A DNA stretch of 64,000 nt from Prostheceraeus crozeri (taxonomy: Eukaryota > Platyhelminthes > Polycladida > Euryleptidae). Below the pieces are notes generated by a model. The model ran no database searches. It was not told where the DNA came from and saw only the letters and a program-made list of their open reading frames with translations. The stretch's first letter is position 1; every line of letters begins with the position of its first letter. Of the stretch, positions 29,014-41,060 are shown one piece after another. The stretch covers positions 1-64,000 of the forward strand of contig CAJQUW010005771.1 in the NCBI GenBank assembly GCA_907163375.1, written 5' to 3'. The position numbers and the translations under genes are program-made.

Positions 29014-31913
29014 CCCGCATACGATTTTACGGACAAAATTGTCCATGGAGTGTCTATCATTATGCCCTAAAAAAAGTATTTGCTCTATCAAGCTGAACTT
29101 TTATGACTTTTAATCATTTAGTAAAAGGTAAATGCTCATCAATTTTTTTAGCACAATGGATCAATACCAAAAAGAAGTTACAGTCATTTTTATAGTTAAG
29201 TGATAAACGGACAAAAATGTCCCTTTGTATTGAGTGTACTTCATCAATTATTTCACCTGCTTTAATGGTAACTATAAATTCTTCTAAAGTTAGCATGCAT
29301 GGTGTGTACACACGTGCATCATTTCTATGTCAATTTGATTCGCAGACAATGTCATAAAATCTTTTCATCGAAGAGCCAGAAAGAATAACAGAAGATGCGC
29401 GCGCACTCTCAAGGTGAACTGTGTATTCCGTGTGTTCGACTTCGGAAGTGCATGCTTGATCATACGTCAGACTGACTATCATTCTATCTCTACGTACATT
29501 GATTGTGACTCATGCTCTGATCAGTAAGATTCTTTTGAATGTGGTAGCGTTAATTCTACTGTTTGGCTGTCTGATTCTTTCATCATTCATCGACCATGGT
29601 TCGTGCTGCAAAGACTTCTGCTCTGCGACTGCTTGCTGGTGATCACGAAAGTGATGTATCAGATATATCTGACATTTCTGATGATTTGCACAGCGACGCT
29701 TCTGAAATCGATTCGTTATAGGACGATTCAAGCAGTGACAATGATACGGATGATGATAATCTCAGCGCTGGCGCCAATATCAATGATAGTAATATATTAC
29801 TTGGCAAAGACGGTATTACGGAATGGACAGAGCTGAGGAGTGAAGACCACGATATTGGTCGAGCAAGACGAGCTAACATGTTGCGACCGAGTCCAGGGTT
29901 AACCGCAAATGCCTACCAACGGATTAGAGTTTTCCCTATTCGAGACAGTTTCCTCCTATTCTTCAGTGCCGATATGATCGAAACTATTATGATCGAGACT
30001 AATAGACAAGGGCGGCGAACTTTTGGAGCAGCATGAGATGAAAGCATTCATCGGATTGATGATTCTTCGAGGTGTTTATAGAGCTGCGGGGAGTGCGTTG
30101 ATGAACTGTGGTCCGAAATGCATGGACGCCCAATTTTCAGTAAGACCATGTCCTTGACTCGATTCAAACATATTTGCAGAATTCTCAGATTCGATAACGT
30201 TGAAACGAGACAAGGCCGCTTGGCACGCGACAAGCTAGCAGCAGTGAGGTTACTTATCGATGGTTTCGTCGATCATAGCTAAAAGTCATATGTTCCCGGG
30301 CCTTCTGTAACCATTGACGAACAATTGTACCCTTGGCGTGGAAGGTGCCGCTACAGGCAGTACATGTCATCAAAACCTGCCAAATATGGCTTGAAGTGGT
30401 GGCTATTGTGTGATTTGGAGAACTTTTATTGTTGAAACATTTAATTTTACTGTGGTCGACAAGAAGATCGTATACAAGGCTTACTCCTCGGGGAGCAAAT
30501 AGTACTGGCTCTTACGGATCAGTTGAGAGGAAGTGGACGGAATGTCACATGCGATCACTTTTTTACGTCGCTTCATCTTGCCAGAGAGATTCTCGATCGG
30601 AATATGACTTTGGTTGGTACGATTCGTGCAAATCGACGTGAAATTCCGTCATCCCTTACAACTCATCAACAACGGGAACTGTACTTCAGCAAGCAAGCAA
30701 CAACCAACAGTGGTGAGAATCAAGTGCTCCTAGTTTCTTATGTTGCAAAGCGGAACAGAGTTGTCAATTTATTATCTACCGTTCATCGCAAATCTATGGT
30801 TGAAAGTGGACCAAAGCACAAACCTGATGTTGTTACATATTATAACACCACTAAAGGTGGAGTGGATGCTGCTGACGAACGTGTCGGTACATACAGCGTG
30901 AAATTCAAGAGCCGTCGTTGGCATGTTATTTTCTTTTGTAACATTGTTGATTTATCGGCCGTGAATGCATTCGTTACGCATACAATTCACAATCCGGAGT
31001 GGAATCAAGTTGCAACGTCGACGCCTGTTTCTGCTTGCTCTTGGTCATTCCTTGCTTTCGGATCATTTACAGGAACGCGCAACATGTTCACGAGTTGGCG
31101 GTAGACTGCCATTGGGTCACCTGTGGAATTACGTAAACGAGGTGTTTGTCAACAATGTCCTGACGGTCAAAAGAGGAAATGTACAAATCGTTGTGATAGC
31201 TATCACAACTTCGTGTGTAAAGAACATAGGCCTACAAAAAATCTTTGTTCATCCTGCTTGTAGTTAGGAATGCAGTTTAGCAAGGTGGTTTCATGATTCT
31301 GTTTCATCTTGAGTCGGTCTACATATATACACATGTATGTTTGAAAATGACAGTTCGTTTTATATTTCATCTTCATGCAGTTTGTGCCTATCAATTATTT
31401 TTACATTACCACAAATAGATCAAAATATAATTTGTCGTCATGTATAATATAATATATAATCAGTACATGGCTTAATTGTATAATTGGATTTATGATAACA
31501 AATTCCGATGATATTTGATAAGCTTTAATAAAAAGGATTTATTGATAAATGATTAAAAAATAATTTTTATGATTACCTACTTATGTAGTCAACATTCCGA
31601 TACACTGTGATACACTCAGATTGCATTATAATAAAAGGATAAGAAATATAGACCGATACATACAAGAAGTGGGCACAGGTAATATGCCTACAATGTAGCC
31701 TAGGCCTACAAGTAAATAGGCCCAACTACCTACATGTCAGATCAATAAATGGATTCTGAAAGTGCAATTTTGATGGCTGAATGTGTAATCCATAAATATA
31801 CATCCCACAACTCCATATGATAACAATTTTGTTCTCCCCAGCAGCAAATAGGATGAGCGGACAAAATTGTCCGTTGTCACTTGACGTATAATTTTTTACC
31901 GATCGCATGCGGG
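29014..31913. mobile_element. piggyBac transposon with TTAA duplications
   Basis: The left end CCCGCATACGA follows TTAA at 29010-29013, and the right end TCGCATGCGGG precedes TTAA at 31914-31917. TTAA targets and CCC-type termini are diagnostic of piggyBac. Just inside, GGACAAAATTGTCC occurs at 29031-29044 and again near 31858-31872, an internal palindromic subterminal motif. The element is 2.9 kb and carries one degraded transposase gene on the plus strand. It is the best-preserved piggyBac in the window. Confidence 0.93.
29596..31263 (+). pseudogene. piggyBac transposase, degraded
   Basis: From MVRAAKTSALRLL the frame runs into an acidic N-terminal region (SDVSDISDISDD...DNDTDDDN) as usual for this family. 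It continues with GITEWTE, LTANAYQRIRVF, and a block around FIGLMILRG and RLARDKLAAV. The core VTIDEQLYPWRGR, containing the first conserved aspartate, lies near 30314-30355. KPAKYGLKWW then follows, with RGSGRNVTCDHFFTSLHLA carrying the second. The third is in NTTKGGVDAADE. The C-terminus is a cysteine-rich finger (CQQCPDGQKRKC...CDSYHNFVC...LCSSCL). At least four in-frame stops and several frameshifts show it is inactive. The catalytic aspartates themselves remain. Confidence 0.9.
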
Positions 31914-31917
31914 TTAA

Positions 31918-32997
31918 GCACCGGACGATTTTCCTTTAATAAATATTCAGTTTCAAATTTTGAAAAAGTAGAATATCTTCCGTTTTGCACACTGGCCTAC
32001 GCTGATTATAGATGATACCTTCTTAGAGAGCCTACGGTGATTGGCCTCTGCAAACTGGGCAGCCTACAGTACATGTATTTTCGTTCATAGTAAATATGAC
32101 ATGTTATCCATCTGGTCTGAGTATCAAAGGCCAGAAAGCAAAAATTGTGTTAATGACAGATAGAACAATTTTAGAAATGCCTACTGGGGTTAATTGGCCT
32201 ACATATGCGTAATACAGACTATACATAAGAGTTCAAATGTGAGCTTACTTGAATGGGTTCCAGCCGGCATTTTTTGCTATTAAATGTATCACCACATTTT
32301 GTATAGCACGAAACGATTTCAAACGAAAGTAAAATAAAGCACTGTACAAACACTTTTGGGCAACCTTATCGTCAACTACACCTTTCACCAACACTAAGTC
32401 AAAACTAAAGTTGATTGAGGACATATATATATATATTATGATATCTGATGCACATTTCAAACTAAGCACAATGGCATGTGAACTGTGTACGTACAATGAA
32501 AGTCGATGAAATCTAAAAAATATCTACAAAAAACATCACTGCTAGGACTTTTATAGCCAAGATATTTATAAATGAACTCACAAGATCCCGCTGAGTTCGA
32601 TTCCGACCCCAGTGGAATGTTTCGAATGCTCTAATATACAAAGTGCGAGATTATTTACATAAAAGTATGACTGAAAGTAACAAAGTAACTCGTTAGAACA
32701 AGGAAACAAATCTGAAGTCGGTCATCATACAGCTTTACCATATATTTACATATTTTTTAGCAAAATTCAACAACATTTTATCAAAGTTCATGAAAAATAT
32801 CGGGGATTGTGTCACCAAAAATATGAAATACATTCCTTCAATATACAATGGGATAGTGTTCATCTACATCAAAAAATCGTGAAATGATTCAGCAAAGAGA
32901 CAATTAACAATTTTCAAAGACTTTCGTAATCGTATGTACAAAGAGAATATCATCGAAATGAATAAGTTAGCCCTGGTCATTCAAGAGATTCAACAAG
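31918..32997. other. Spacer; probable 3' flank of host gene
   Basis: No coding frame or transposon end was recognised. A short (TA)n run lies near 32424-32437. As the region lies just beyond the terminal exon on the minus strand, part of it is probably the 3' untranslated region of the host gene, but no clear polyadenylation signal position could be fixed. Confidence 0.4.
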
Positions 32998-33183
32998 TCA
33001 CATGGAGGAAGCAATAGCTACGGGGGGTGCACTGTCAGGAGTCGTAGCATTGCTGCGCGAACAGTTGACATTGGGAGGGTAAACTGCGGATAATACAGGA
33101 GGTTGTTGGGAATATTTACGTCTGCGTCGCTTTGCACGTCGTTGGGCATCTTCACGATCCAACTCACGCATCTCTTGCTTCAC
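32998..33183 (-). CDS. Host gene terminal coding exon
   Basis: On the minus strand a pyrimidine tract and TTAG acceptor (CTCCTTAG at 33191-33184) precede GTGAAGCAAGAG. The exon reads VKQEMRELDREDAQRRAKRR and continues to a stop at 32998, 61 codons. It is basic and helical at the start, then Pro/Ser/Asn-rich. It begins in phase 0, matching the phase-0 end of the exon at 46712-46992. There the protein ends KACQKRWRE, so the joined helix (many K, R, E) is continuous. No family was recognised; a nuclear protein is plausible from composition. Confidence 0.7.
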   Translation of the reverse strand: MKQEMRELDREDAQRRAKRRRRKYSQQPPVLSAVYPPNVNCSRSNATTPDSAPPVAIASSM

Positions 33184-33594
33184 CTAAGGAGTAGAAAAAA
33201 GTTAATTTAATTTGTATTGTGAAAGCCAGCTCTAAAATTGAATTTTTGATTAAGAAAACACTTTGTTGGGCTCGAAATCAAGTTATTATTTCTCACGAGT
33301 GTTCGGACCAGAGATGGCTACGGTAGCATCTTTAACCTTTACCGGTACCGGTATCTACCGTTAAACTTTTCCAAGTGCATGGATTTAGACAACATGTCCC
33401 TCATTGCTTATTTTGTGTAACTCCTTGAATGAACTGAAAACTAGTACATGTAGCGGCATTAGTTCGAGGATGTTGCTGCATTAAAAAATTGTCACCATTT
33501 TGACTCAGCTCAATCATAGCAATTAACTGGAAGCATATAGGCCCTACATGTAATTGCAAAAATTACTACATTGGCAAACAATCATGTACATGCA

Positions 33595-35193
33595 TCAATA
33601 GTATACATGGAAAATGGAATATCCGACTGTATCAAATTTATTCAAAAACACAAAACTCAAAGTGTAAATGTCAACATGTGAATTGTGTCCTGCTTTTAGA
33701 GCACTGTTAAGGGTGACCAACTCCTCGAGATGCTTCGACTTTAAGCGGTTTCGAGGCGCGGTCAGGGTCAACCCTGCATCACTGAAAACGTGCTCACTTT
33801 GCGAGCTTGATGCTTGGATTACCAGCACTTTTCGAGCGACTTTGCACAAAGTTGGGTACAGTTTTTCATTTGCTTTCCAAAATAATAGAGGATTTTCATT
33901 CCTTACAAACAAATCCTCGCTTTCGCTCCCCTGGAGATACGTACGCCACTCCCTCTCCCAATCAAGCTTACCTGATTTGGATGGTCTTAGTACTTTAGGT
34001 TTTCGAAAAATAGCAAATGGATCATTCTTTGCCCGCTTAAAAGGAGGCTCAATTTCCTCATGCGTATCATCTCCATCACTTGACAACTCTTTATCTGTGT
34101 TAGCCGCATTGACAAGAATTTTCAAAGCACTTTTTGTATCCTTCAAAATTTCTTTCCGTTCTCTTTCAATAGCTATCAATTTCTCCAGATTGCGAAATGT
34201 TGGATCCAGCGCTGTCGCGAGTTTAGCAACTGGTGTCACAATAGGTCAGTCTTTTTCGTTCATTCCACTACGTATATTCATTTTCAAAGATTTTACAAAG
34301 TCATTGTCTGACTCATCATCACTACAGAAGTCAACTATTCCATAATATGTGGGAATAACGTTTTGTAGAGTCGGGATTTTAGCATGCTCAAGTGCATCAA
34401 AATATTGTGTCAGACACGAATAAAGTTCAGAGAGTGAATGTAGATAAAATTGCGATACATTGATGCGTCTCTTGTCCTCCTTTCGTGCAGTCAAGGCATC
34501 ACGGAGTTCATCGTAACTTCTATTCAACGAATCAAAAAATGAGATATTTGATCTCCATGCTCCAGTTGTAGAAGCACTTTTCAGTGTCAATGGCAACTTA
34601 TCTTGAATTCCAGTTGTTCCTTTTACATAGGCAACAAGATCATGACAAGCTCTATCGAAAACTTCAAATTCAGGTGATGTCTTTTTGACTTGATCGTGCG
34701 AGTTTGTTAAGACAGTATTTAATCTATGTTCCGCGCATTGGTATCGTAGACAGTCTTTCAGAGCTGAAACAAAGTTTGATCCAGCGTCAGTCGTTATTGG
34801 CACGTCATTGATTTGTAGACCAAATTCGGAAAATATGTCTGTTAGCTCGTGATAGATATTTTCAGCGGTGTGACTGTCATGCTCAAACAGCCTGAGCTTT
34901 AGAGTGACGTGCTGAAGGCTCCATGAATCACTAATCCAAAATGCACTGACATCAAGGAAGCTACGCCTAGCGAAGCGATCGGACCACATGTCTTTATTAT
35001 ATAAAAATGATTTGATGCTTTGTGATAGTCTATCTGAAGCAGGGGTCATTGATTGTTCACATCTTGAAGTGTCTCCTTCATCAGTTTTAGAATAATCAGA
35101 TACACCATCACTTATACGCTTTAGTTTGAAACATGATGAGGCATGTGTTCTAAGAGAAGTTACACCTTGATTGCGCCACACTCCATTTCTCAT
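33595..35193 (-). pseudogene. hAT-superfamily transposase with one in-frame stop
   Basis: Read from 35193, the frame includes the end of a BED-finger-like segment (VTSLRTHASSCFKLK) and an RNase-H-like core. In the core, FWISDSWSLQHVTLKLRLF and DVPITTDAGSNFVSALKDC carry the first acidic positions, and YQCAEHRLN follows. A TGA at 34246-34248 interrupts an otherwise continuous frame. The second half ends with the hAT dimerisation domain (PLLFWKANEKLYPTL, SEHVFSDAGLTLTAPRNRL). The proximal part of the BED finger is missing. ACCGGTACCGGTA palindromic blocks lie on both sides (about 33340-33360 and 35205-35240), consistent with subterminal repeats, but exact termini and TSDs were not found. Confidence 0.85.
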
Positions 35194-35259
35194 TCAGAGT
35201 TTACCGGTACCTGTGACCTGCACCGGTACCGGCATTACCGGTGGAAGCTCCTTCATTGC

Positions 35260-36683
35260 TCAACTTTAAACATTGAAAAATATCATGACCATGTTCAACG
35301 ATTATGATGCCAAATTTCATGTGTTTGTCGCTACACCGGGTGACGAAAACAATGAAATCATTCAATTACATCAATATGAATGGGTGTCAAAATGATAGCC
35401 TTACTTGGTCGCAGGTCACGCACGGACCACTTCGAGCTTTCAAATTGATTTTTGCTATCTAGTGCGTTCTATTTAAATGAAATTAAAAAATCAAGATAAG
35501 AAAGTTTGCTTCAATTAAGTTTATAGGCCTACATGATTGAAATAGGATGCATTCACATGAATATATCTCCAAATACAAATATGCAAGAATTGCTATGCAG
35601 GCATGTACAGGGTTGCAACACGGCAAAATTTCATATTTAGGCGCACTAACTTAGCGCAGCTGCACTTACGTTACATAAATCAGAAAATTTAAGAATATTG
35701 CAATTATTAAGCTTTGATCATTAATTCCGATACATCTGACATCCGGCTCCGGCAAATCGGGTGCATCCCTATTCACCATGACAAATACAATATAGAAAAT
35801 GTCCAGACTAGGACTACATAATCAAGAAATCCCATTGCAATCGTAGAAGCTGTGTTTCGTGCCACAAGGATTCATCAGTATGACCCGGAATGGTCCAAAC
35901 TAGCTTGTGACAACTAGAGCAGATTAATCTGAGCTTGCCTGGACTGCAAAACAGGTTAATCAGAGCTTGTTTATCTTGGCTTTGCCGTGATTATTATAAT
36001 TGCTTGGCCGATAATTACGATGACTTCAGGGTGCCAGTTCGATTGTGCATTAGATAGAAATTTCCTCTAACTTGAACAATTTAAGCACTACATTCCTTTA
36101 CTGCGGTTCCGAATGGTGCCAACTAGTAAATGAAATACTCAATGGCATAGGAAGCTGACGGACTGCACAAAATTGCTGTGCTTTCTATCCTCGCCTCGAT
36201 GAGCGGTTGATTTTTCTATCCGTAGTCGCGATAAGAAAAGAGGCTGAGAACATTGACATACATGAATGTGTTATAATTTCCCGAACTGTTGCGAATTTGT
36301 TGCCCGTTGTTTCCCGAATTTGTTGCGATGCCCAGTTGAAGTACCCACTACACGACGTTCTACGAGGAAACAATTTCAGAGACTTTCAGCATTCTTGGAG
36401 CATGAGAAGGAAGCACTTGTACCTAGTCTACACATTAAGCTAAGTTACTCACTGACTGTGGCATGAAGAGTATTACAAATCAGCAAATGATTGAATGATA
36501 TCCTTATTATAGATCGGTAGATCAGTATTAATGATTGAGTAGGCACTTACTTATGCCTTACAGCATTTGCGCAGATTTGTCTTTCTTAATAGTTTTCAAT
36601 AATAGATTACACATTCAAATGTTCATAGACATAGATTTGATTCATGTAACGGTACATGTATGCATATGATGAAGACGTATATA
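35260..36683. other. Spacer with hAT-type terminus relic
   Basis: No gene is seen. Near 35736-35775 is a sequence resembling a hAT end (reverse complement TAGGGATGCACCCGATTTGCC), suggesting a second hAT relic, but its partner end was not located. Short frames at 36.2-36.5 kb lack recognisable motifs. Confidence 0.35.
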
Positions 36684-36994
36684 CAGGGTGTCCGCGGCTT
36701 TTCGAGACCGAAATTCCAGGTTTTTCCTGGTCGATTTAAGCAAAAATCCAGGTTTACCACTTAATAATTCTAGCCATAATTCAACGTTGTCTTGCTACAA
36801 GATATCAGTATCTTGCTGATTTCACAAGCTATATGAAGCATTAGAATTATTATAGAGTTGTTTATATCGCCAGTTACATCATTAAGTATGTACTCGTATA
36901 TAACATCTTAACACTATCTCTTTGATTTAGAAATTAACTGTAGAGCAGTTTTACTTCGTCTCAGTTACTGATCATGCGTTTGTAAGTTATATTT

Positions 36995-37757
36995 CACATG
37001 TCTCTAAAATCGATTTAAATGATTGGAAATCCGAATGAGATTAGCTTTGGAATATAGCATGGTGAGTGCATGGACATTGTGAATTTGAAATATTTCCAAA
37101 ATCAGTCGAGTAGTTTTTCAATAAATCACAGTTTTATGCATTTCATACTACTTACAAGATTTAAGCGTCTCGTAGGCTATGAAGAAGAAATCCGAATAGC
37201 ATCTTATCACAGACTATCAACATAAATATCATGTCAATACTGTATACAAAATTTGAAACAAATCTGTCGAGACAATGTTGAGAAATTTTGAATTTTTCAC
37301 TGAAATAGCTTGTAAGTAGTATGTGTCGCAAGGGATCAGGCTAGTGTGCCGAAAAAAAATCCGAATGGCATGTAAATTGATTCATGCTCTTTCTATGGAT
37401 ACAGATTGTCGAGTATGATTGTTTAAGCAGATTCCATCGAGTCAAATTGCAGAAAATCTAAAATATATACAAAAATTTCAAAAAAATAAAAAAAATTGAA
37501 GAAAATTTGAATGTAAAATGAAGTATATGCCACTAAATCCGAATGAATTGAGATTTGAAAAGTGCATTCTCCAACGTTTCCCATATACTCTATCAAAATA
37601 TAAAGCGAATCGGTCGAGTAGTTGTCTCAAGATTTAGGCTTATATGTATAGAGTTTTGCGACAAATAGTTGTTGACATTGGACATACTTACATTGGACAT
37701 TTGTACGCTTCATTGATCTCATGTACTCTATGTAGGTAGAGTCAATATTACTTATCA
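36995..37757 (+). repeat. Left TIR of the RAG1-like transposon
   Basis: 763 bp, inverted copy at 41061-41822. It contains the phrase ATCCGAATG several times (for example near 37027, 37190 and 37360), a possible internal binding motif. Differences between the arms are few and scattered. Confidence 0.9.
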
Positions 37758-38576
37758 CGCTGCGTTGAATTCTGTAATCAACATGGAGTTACTGTTCAAT
37801 TAATCAAGGCTCATTGTTCAATGTTCAATTAGGTCAAGTGTGACGGTTATTGCTTGAATAGGTAACACATTCCAGCTGATATTTCGATCATTGCATCTGA
37901 CTTTCTTCTTTCCAATATGCTGATCTGTTGTATTCTAACCCAATGAAGATGAATCATGTCGACTTCTAAGTCAATGGGCGGACACTAAGGCGTTAGCTGG
38001 CATTATCTGTATCCATAGAAATTAACAATACCATAGAAAGTCTGTACTTCTATGTCTGTATCTGAATTACATTGAAATTGCATTGAGATAGAAACTGCAT
38101 TATTATCCGGAAGAAGCGTTCTATGTCAAATCCCCATATAAATTATGCAATAGTCAGACTTTTTGAGTAAAACTTTTTAGATGTCTATATCAGAAGCATA
38201 GATTGTCATCTAAGGATCAATGTTTGTAGCCATGTTTGTAGCATGGATTTGTTTGTAGACATCGCCATAGATTTCATCTTCATTGGGTTAGAATACCAAT
38301 AATATCCACTTTTATCGGACACAAATGCAAAACTCCTCGAAATCTATGCATTTATGTCCTCTAAAAGTGCATACTATTCCTATCATCTAATGATCAAGGA
38401 TGGCATTGTTTCCGTCGCGCACGGGGATATCAACCCTATTCAGCAATGTGTCAGAATCACCACCCACGCAGCGTAAGTGAACAAAGCTTTTCTTAATGTC
38501 TGAGCGCGTGAAGACCAGCGCATGCACTTGATTGAATCGTGCGGCTGCGAGATTGTGAATTGTCGTGTTGTAATTT

Positions 38577-40664
38577 ATGGCGTCGATTGTCTCAGCATTT
38601 CATGACGAAGCTAAACATAGAATATGTAGACGATGTGGTGAAGTGGGTCTACGATCCAAAATGGTCACGATCTCTGCTTCAACTAAACAAGGTTATCAAG
38701 ATTATTGGAATATTGATTTGAGAAATGATAATGCCTTCTTTGCACCTGAAGTTCTTTGCAAAACCTGCTATACTGATCTTCGGCACTTGATGAATAATAA
38801 ACCTGAAAAAGTTGGAACATTAGCCAGATCTTTTAGTCAGTTTCCTTTCGACGGCATTTCAAACATCGCAACTCGCTCGATCCTGCCCTGTACAGTTTCA
38901 CATCCATGTTCTTTGTGCAAAATCCTCAAAAATTACCAAGATCGTACAATTGTTGAACAAAAGGAACTATTTGGTACTGCACGTTGTGGACGAAAACGAA
39001 CTTCCGCTGTTATTTCACGTGTTGAGCCGTCATGTTCAAAATGCAGCAAAATCCTATCGAAAACTGAAATGAGTATTCCAAACAGACATCGATGTGTTCC
39101 TCTCTCTGAATCTGTTGACGTTTTATGTCATACAATGGAAAGAACGGGAGTAGCGGATAAAGTCATGTCAAACCTTGTGTCAAGCAAATTGACAGATGAT
39201 AACCTTGAAATGAGTCCGCCAGGCACGTCATTTTCTGTTTCCCGTTTGAATGGACCACCACTCAAGTTAAACATCTCAAATGAGAAACACAAGCAGAGAT
39301 GTACGAAACTGGAATTGAGAAGTTTGATTGGAATTAAATCATTGTCAAACTGTATCTCTAACAACAGTCTGAGAAAAATCAATTCAGCTATCAAAAGCAA
39401 ATCAGTGAAGTTTCCAAGTGTTTCCTCCTATTATTCGGATCGGGATGCTTGTCTTAGCAATTACTTCTCATCCACTGATGAATTTCAGTTTGAAGTTTAT
39501 CAAAAAGATGACCAATCTACAGATGACAAATACCTTGCAAATGTTCCAATGATATATTGCAATGACATCAATGGTTTAATCAAGGACTGGTGGTCATCTG
39601 AGACACCTCCAACGCTTGTCATCAAATGTTCCATTGATCACGGCCAAGGGTTTTTGAAAGTTTCTGTACAAATCCTCAATGATGAGCGCTATTCGAATTC
39701 TGTATCAGAATTGCTTTTGGTTGCGTTGGTACCTGAAACTCGTACAAATTTGTTGACAATATTTTCGATAGAATCTTTTCAAAACTTCTTTGGCGATCCT
39801 GATTTCAGTACTATTTTAGTTGCGGACAACAAATGCTTGCAGTTGATGTTGGGAATATCAACAGGAAACTCTAAGTATCCTTGCGTTTTCTGCACCTGGA
39901 AGAATGGGTCAGATTCATCTGATGACGATGTAATCATGCGCAGCGGAACGCTACATTCTCAGCAATTGCAAAAATTCAATGACGAATGCGATCGGATAGC
40001 AAGAAAAGCAAAAGAATGTTACAATTCAATTTCTCCCTCTATTCTCGGAGAAACCGACTCGCCCAATCTCTACAAGTGTGGAATACCCATTCTGCATGTA
40101 TCGCTTGGCATAGTGCAGCATCTCTTCAACAAAATCGAAGAAAAATTGTCTCAACCAGAGAAAGACGATGTTGGGGAGACATTGAACCGAATAGGAGCTC
40201 ATAGGTCTCCTTATCATGGGAAAGCGTTCGGAGGGCGTGGAGTCAGGAGCATCTTGGAAAATCTTGATATTTTTCCTACTTGTTTCAAGCGAACTGGCTA
40301 TTATGTAGCACTACGTCGTTACAAGGAAGTCCTGGACGAATGTGGAGGCGTAAGACGCAAGCACACATTCCAAGACAAAATTGAAGAATTTAAAGAGGCT
40401 GTTCGTCAAGCAGGCATTACACCCTTCTTGAAAATTCATTTGCTTGACCATGTCGATTTATTCCTGAGTGTCATGGATGAGATCTGCACATTCTCAAATC
40501 CTGGCTTAGGCTGGACCAGCGAACAGGCCATCGAAAGCTCTCACCACCATTTTGCAAATACCTGGAGCCGCTACAAAAAGACTCCTGGAAACAGGAAGAA
40601 GGCCCTTCTTGGTGCAGTGATAGACTTTAACTACACAAGATTCTTGACATATTTTTCTGATTAA
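38577..40664 (+). CDS. Transposase with RAG1 N-terminal-like zinc modules
   Basis: 695 aa, intact. N-terminal zinc pairs are C17xxC20-G (HRICRRCGE), C61xxC64 (LCKTC) and H109.C111xxC114 (SHPCSLCK). This is the order found in the N-terminal non-core part of vertebrate RAG1 (CRICG ... FCHNCW ... H..SCDIC). A further CxxC lies near residue 153. The C-terminal half has candidate catalytic D354 (CSIDHGQGFLK) and D417 (LVADNKCLQL), a C436-x2-C439 pair, an H621-x3-H625 pair, and E649 or E653 in TSEQAIESSHHHF. RAG1/Transib core proteins have the same D, D, CxxC, H..H, E order. The protein should bind the element ends, cut and insert. Relatedness of the N-terminus to RAG1 was reported for the Aplysia N-RAG-TP family. 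Catalytic assignments here are inferred. Confidence 0.85.
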   Translation: MASIVSAFHDEAKHRICRRCGEVGLRSKMVTISASTKQGYQDYWNIDLRNDNAFFAPEVLCKTCYTDLRHLMNNKPEKVGTLARSFSQFPFDGISNIATRSILPCTVSHPCSLCKILKNYQDRTIVEQKELFGTARCGRKRTSAVISRVEPSCSKCSKILSKTEMSIPNRHRCVPLSESVDVLCHTMERTGVADKVMSNLVSSKLTDDNLEMSPPGTSFSVSRLNGPPLKLNISNEKHKQRCTKLELRSLIGIKSLSNCISNNSLRKINSAIKSKSVKFPSVSSYYSDRDACLSNYFSSTDEFQFEVYQKDDQSTDDKYLANVPMIYCNDINGLIKDWWSSETPPTLVIKCSIDHGQGFLKVSVQILNDERYSNSVSELLLVALVPETRTNLLTIFSIESFQNFFGDPDFSTILVADNKCLQLMLGISTGNSKYPCVFCTWKNGSDSSDDDVIMRSGTLHSQQLQKFNDECDRIARKAKECYNSISPSILGETDSPNLYKCGIPILHVSLGIVQHLFNKIEEKLSQPEKDDVGETLNRIGAHRSPYHGKAFGGRGVRSILENLDIFPTCFKRTGYYVALRRYKEVLDECGGVRRKHTFQDKIEEFKEAVRQAGITPFLKIHLLDHVDLFLSVMDEICTFSNPGLGWTSEQAIESSHHHFANTWSRYKKTPGNRKKALLGAVIDFNYTRFLTYFSD

Positions 40665-41060
40665 CTCCGAACATTTTTCCATTTCCAGCTTTCGTCACAG
40701 TGTTGTTTCGTGTTCAATATAGGTTGTTATTTGCTAATATTTGGTTCTGAATAATATACTTTCTGCTCAAGTCTTAAAACAAGGAAAAGATAATGCCTAT
40801 TCTAGTACTGACAAGGTCAATTTTTTGCAATTTGTAAAAATTATAAGAATGAAACAAGTAGAGGACCATTCTACAAATAATACTAATTTATATAATTTGC
40901 AAAAATCTATAAAAAAAACAAAATAAGAAGAAGACGATCACTATCCTAATATTGTTTGGGTCAATAAATGGATCATAGATGGATCATAGGACGGTGAAAA
41001 AATCGTGTAACCAATTTTGATTAAAGTTATGCCTAAATCTTGAGAAAACTACATTCAACA

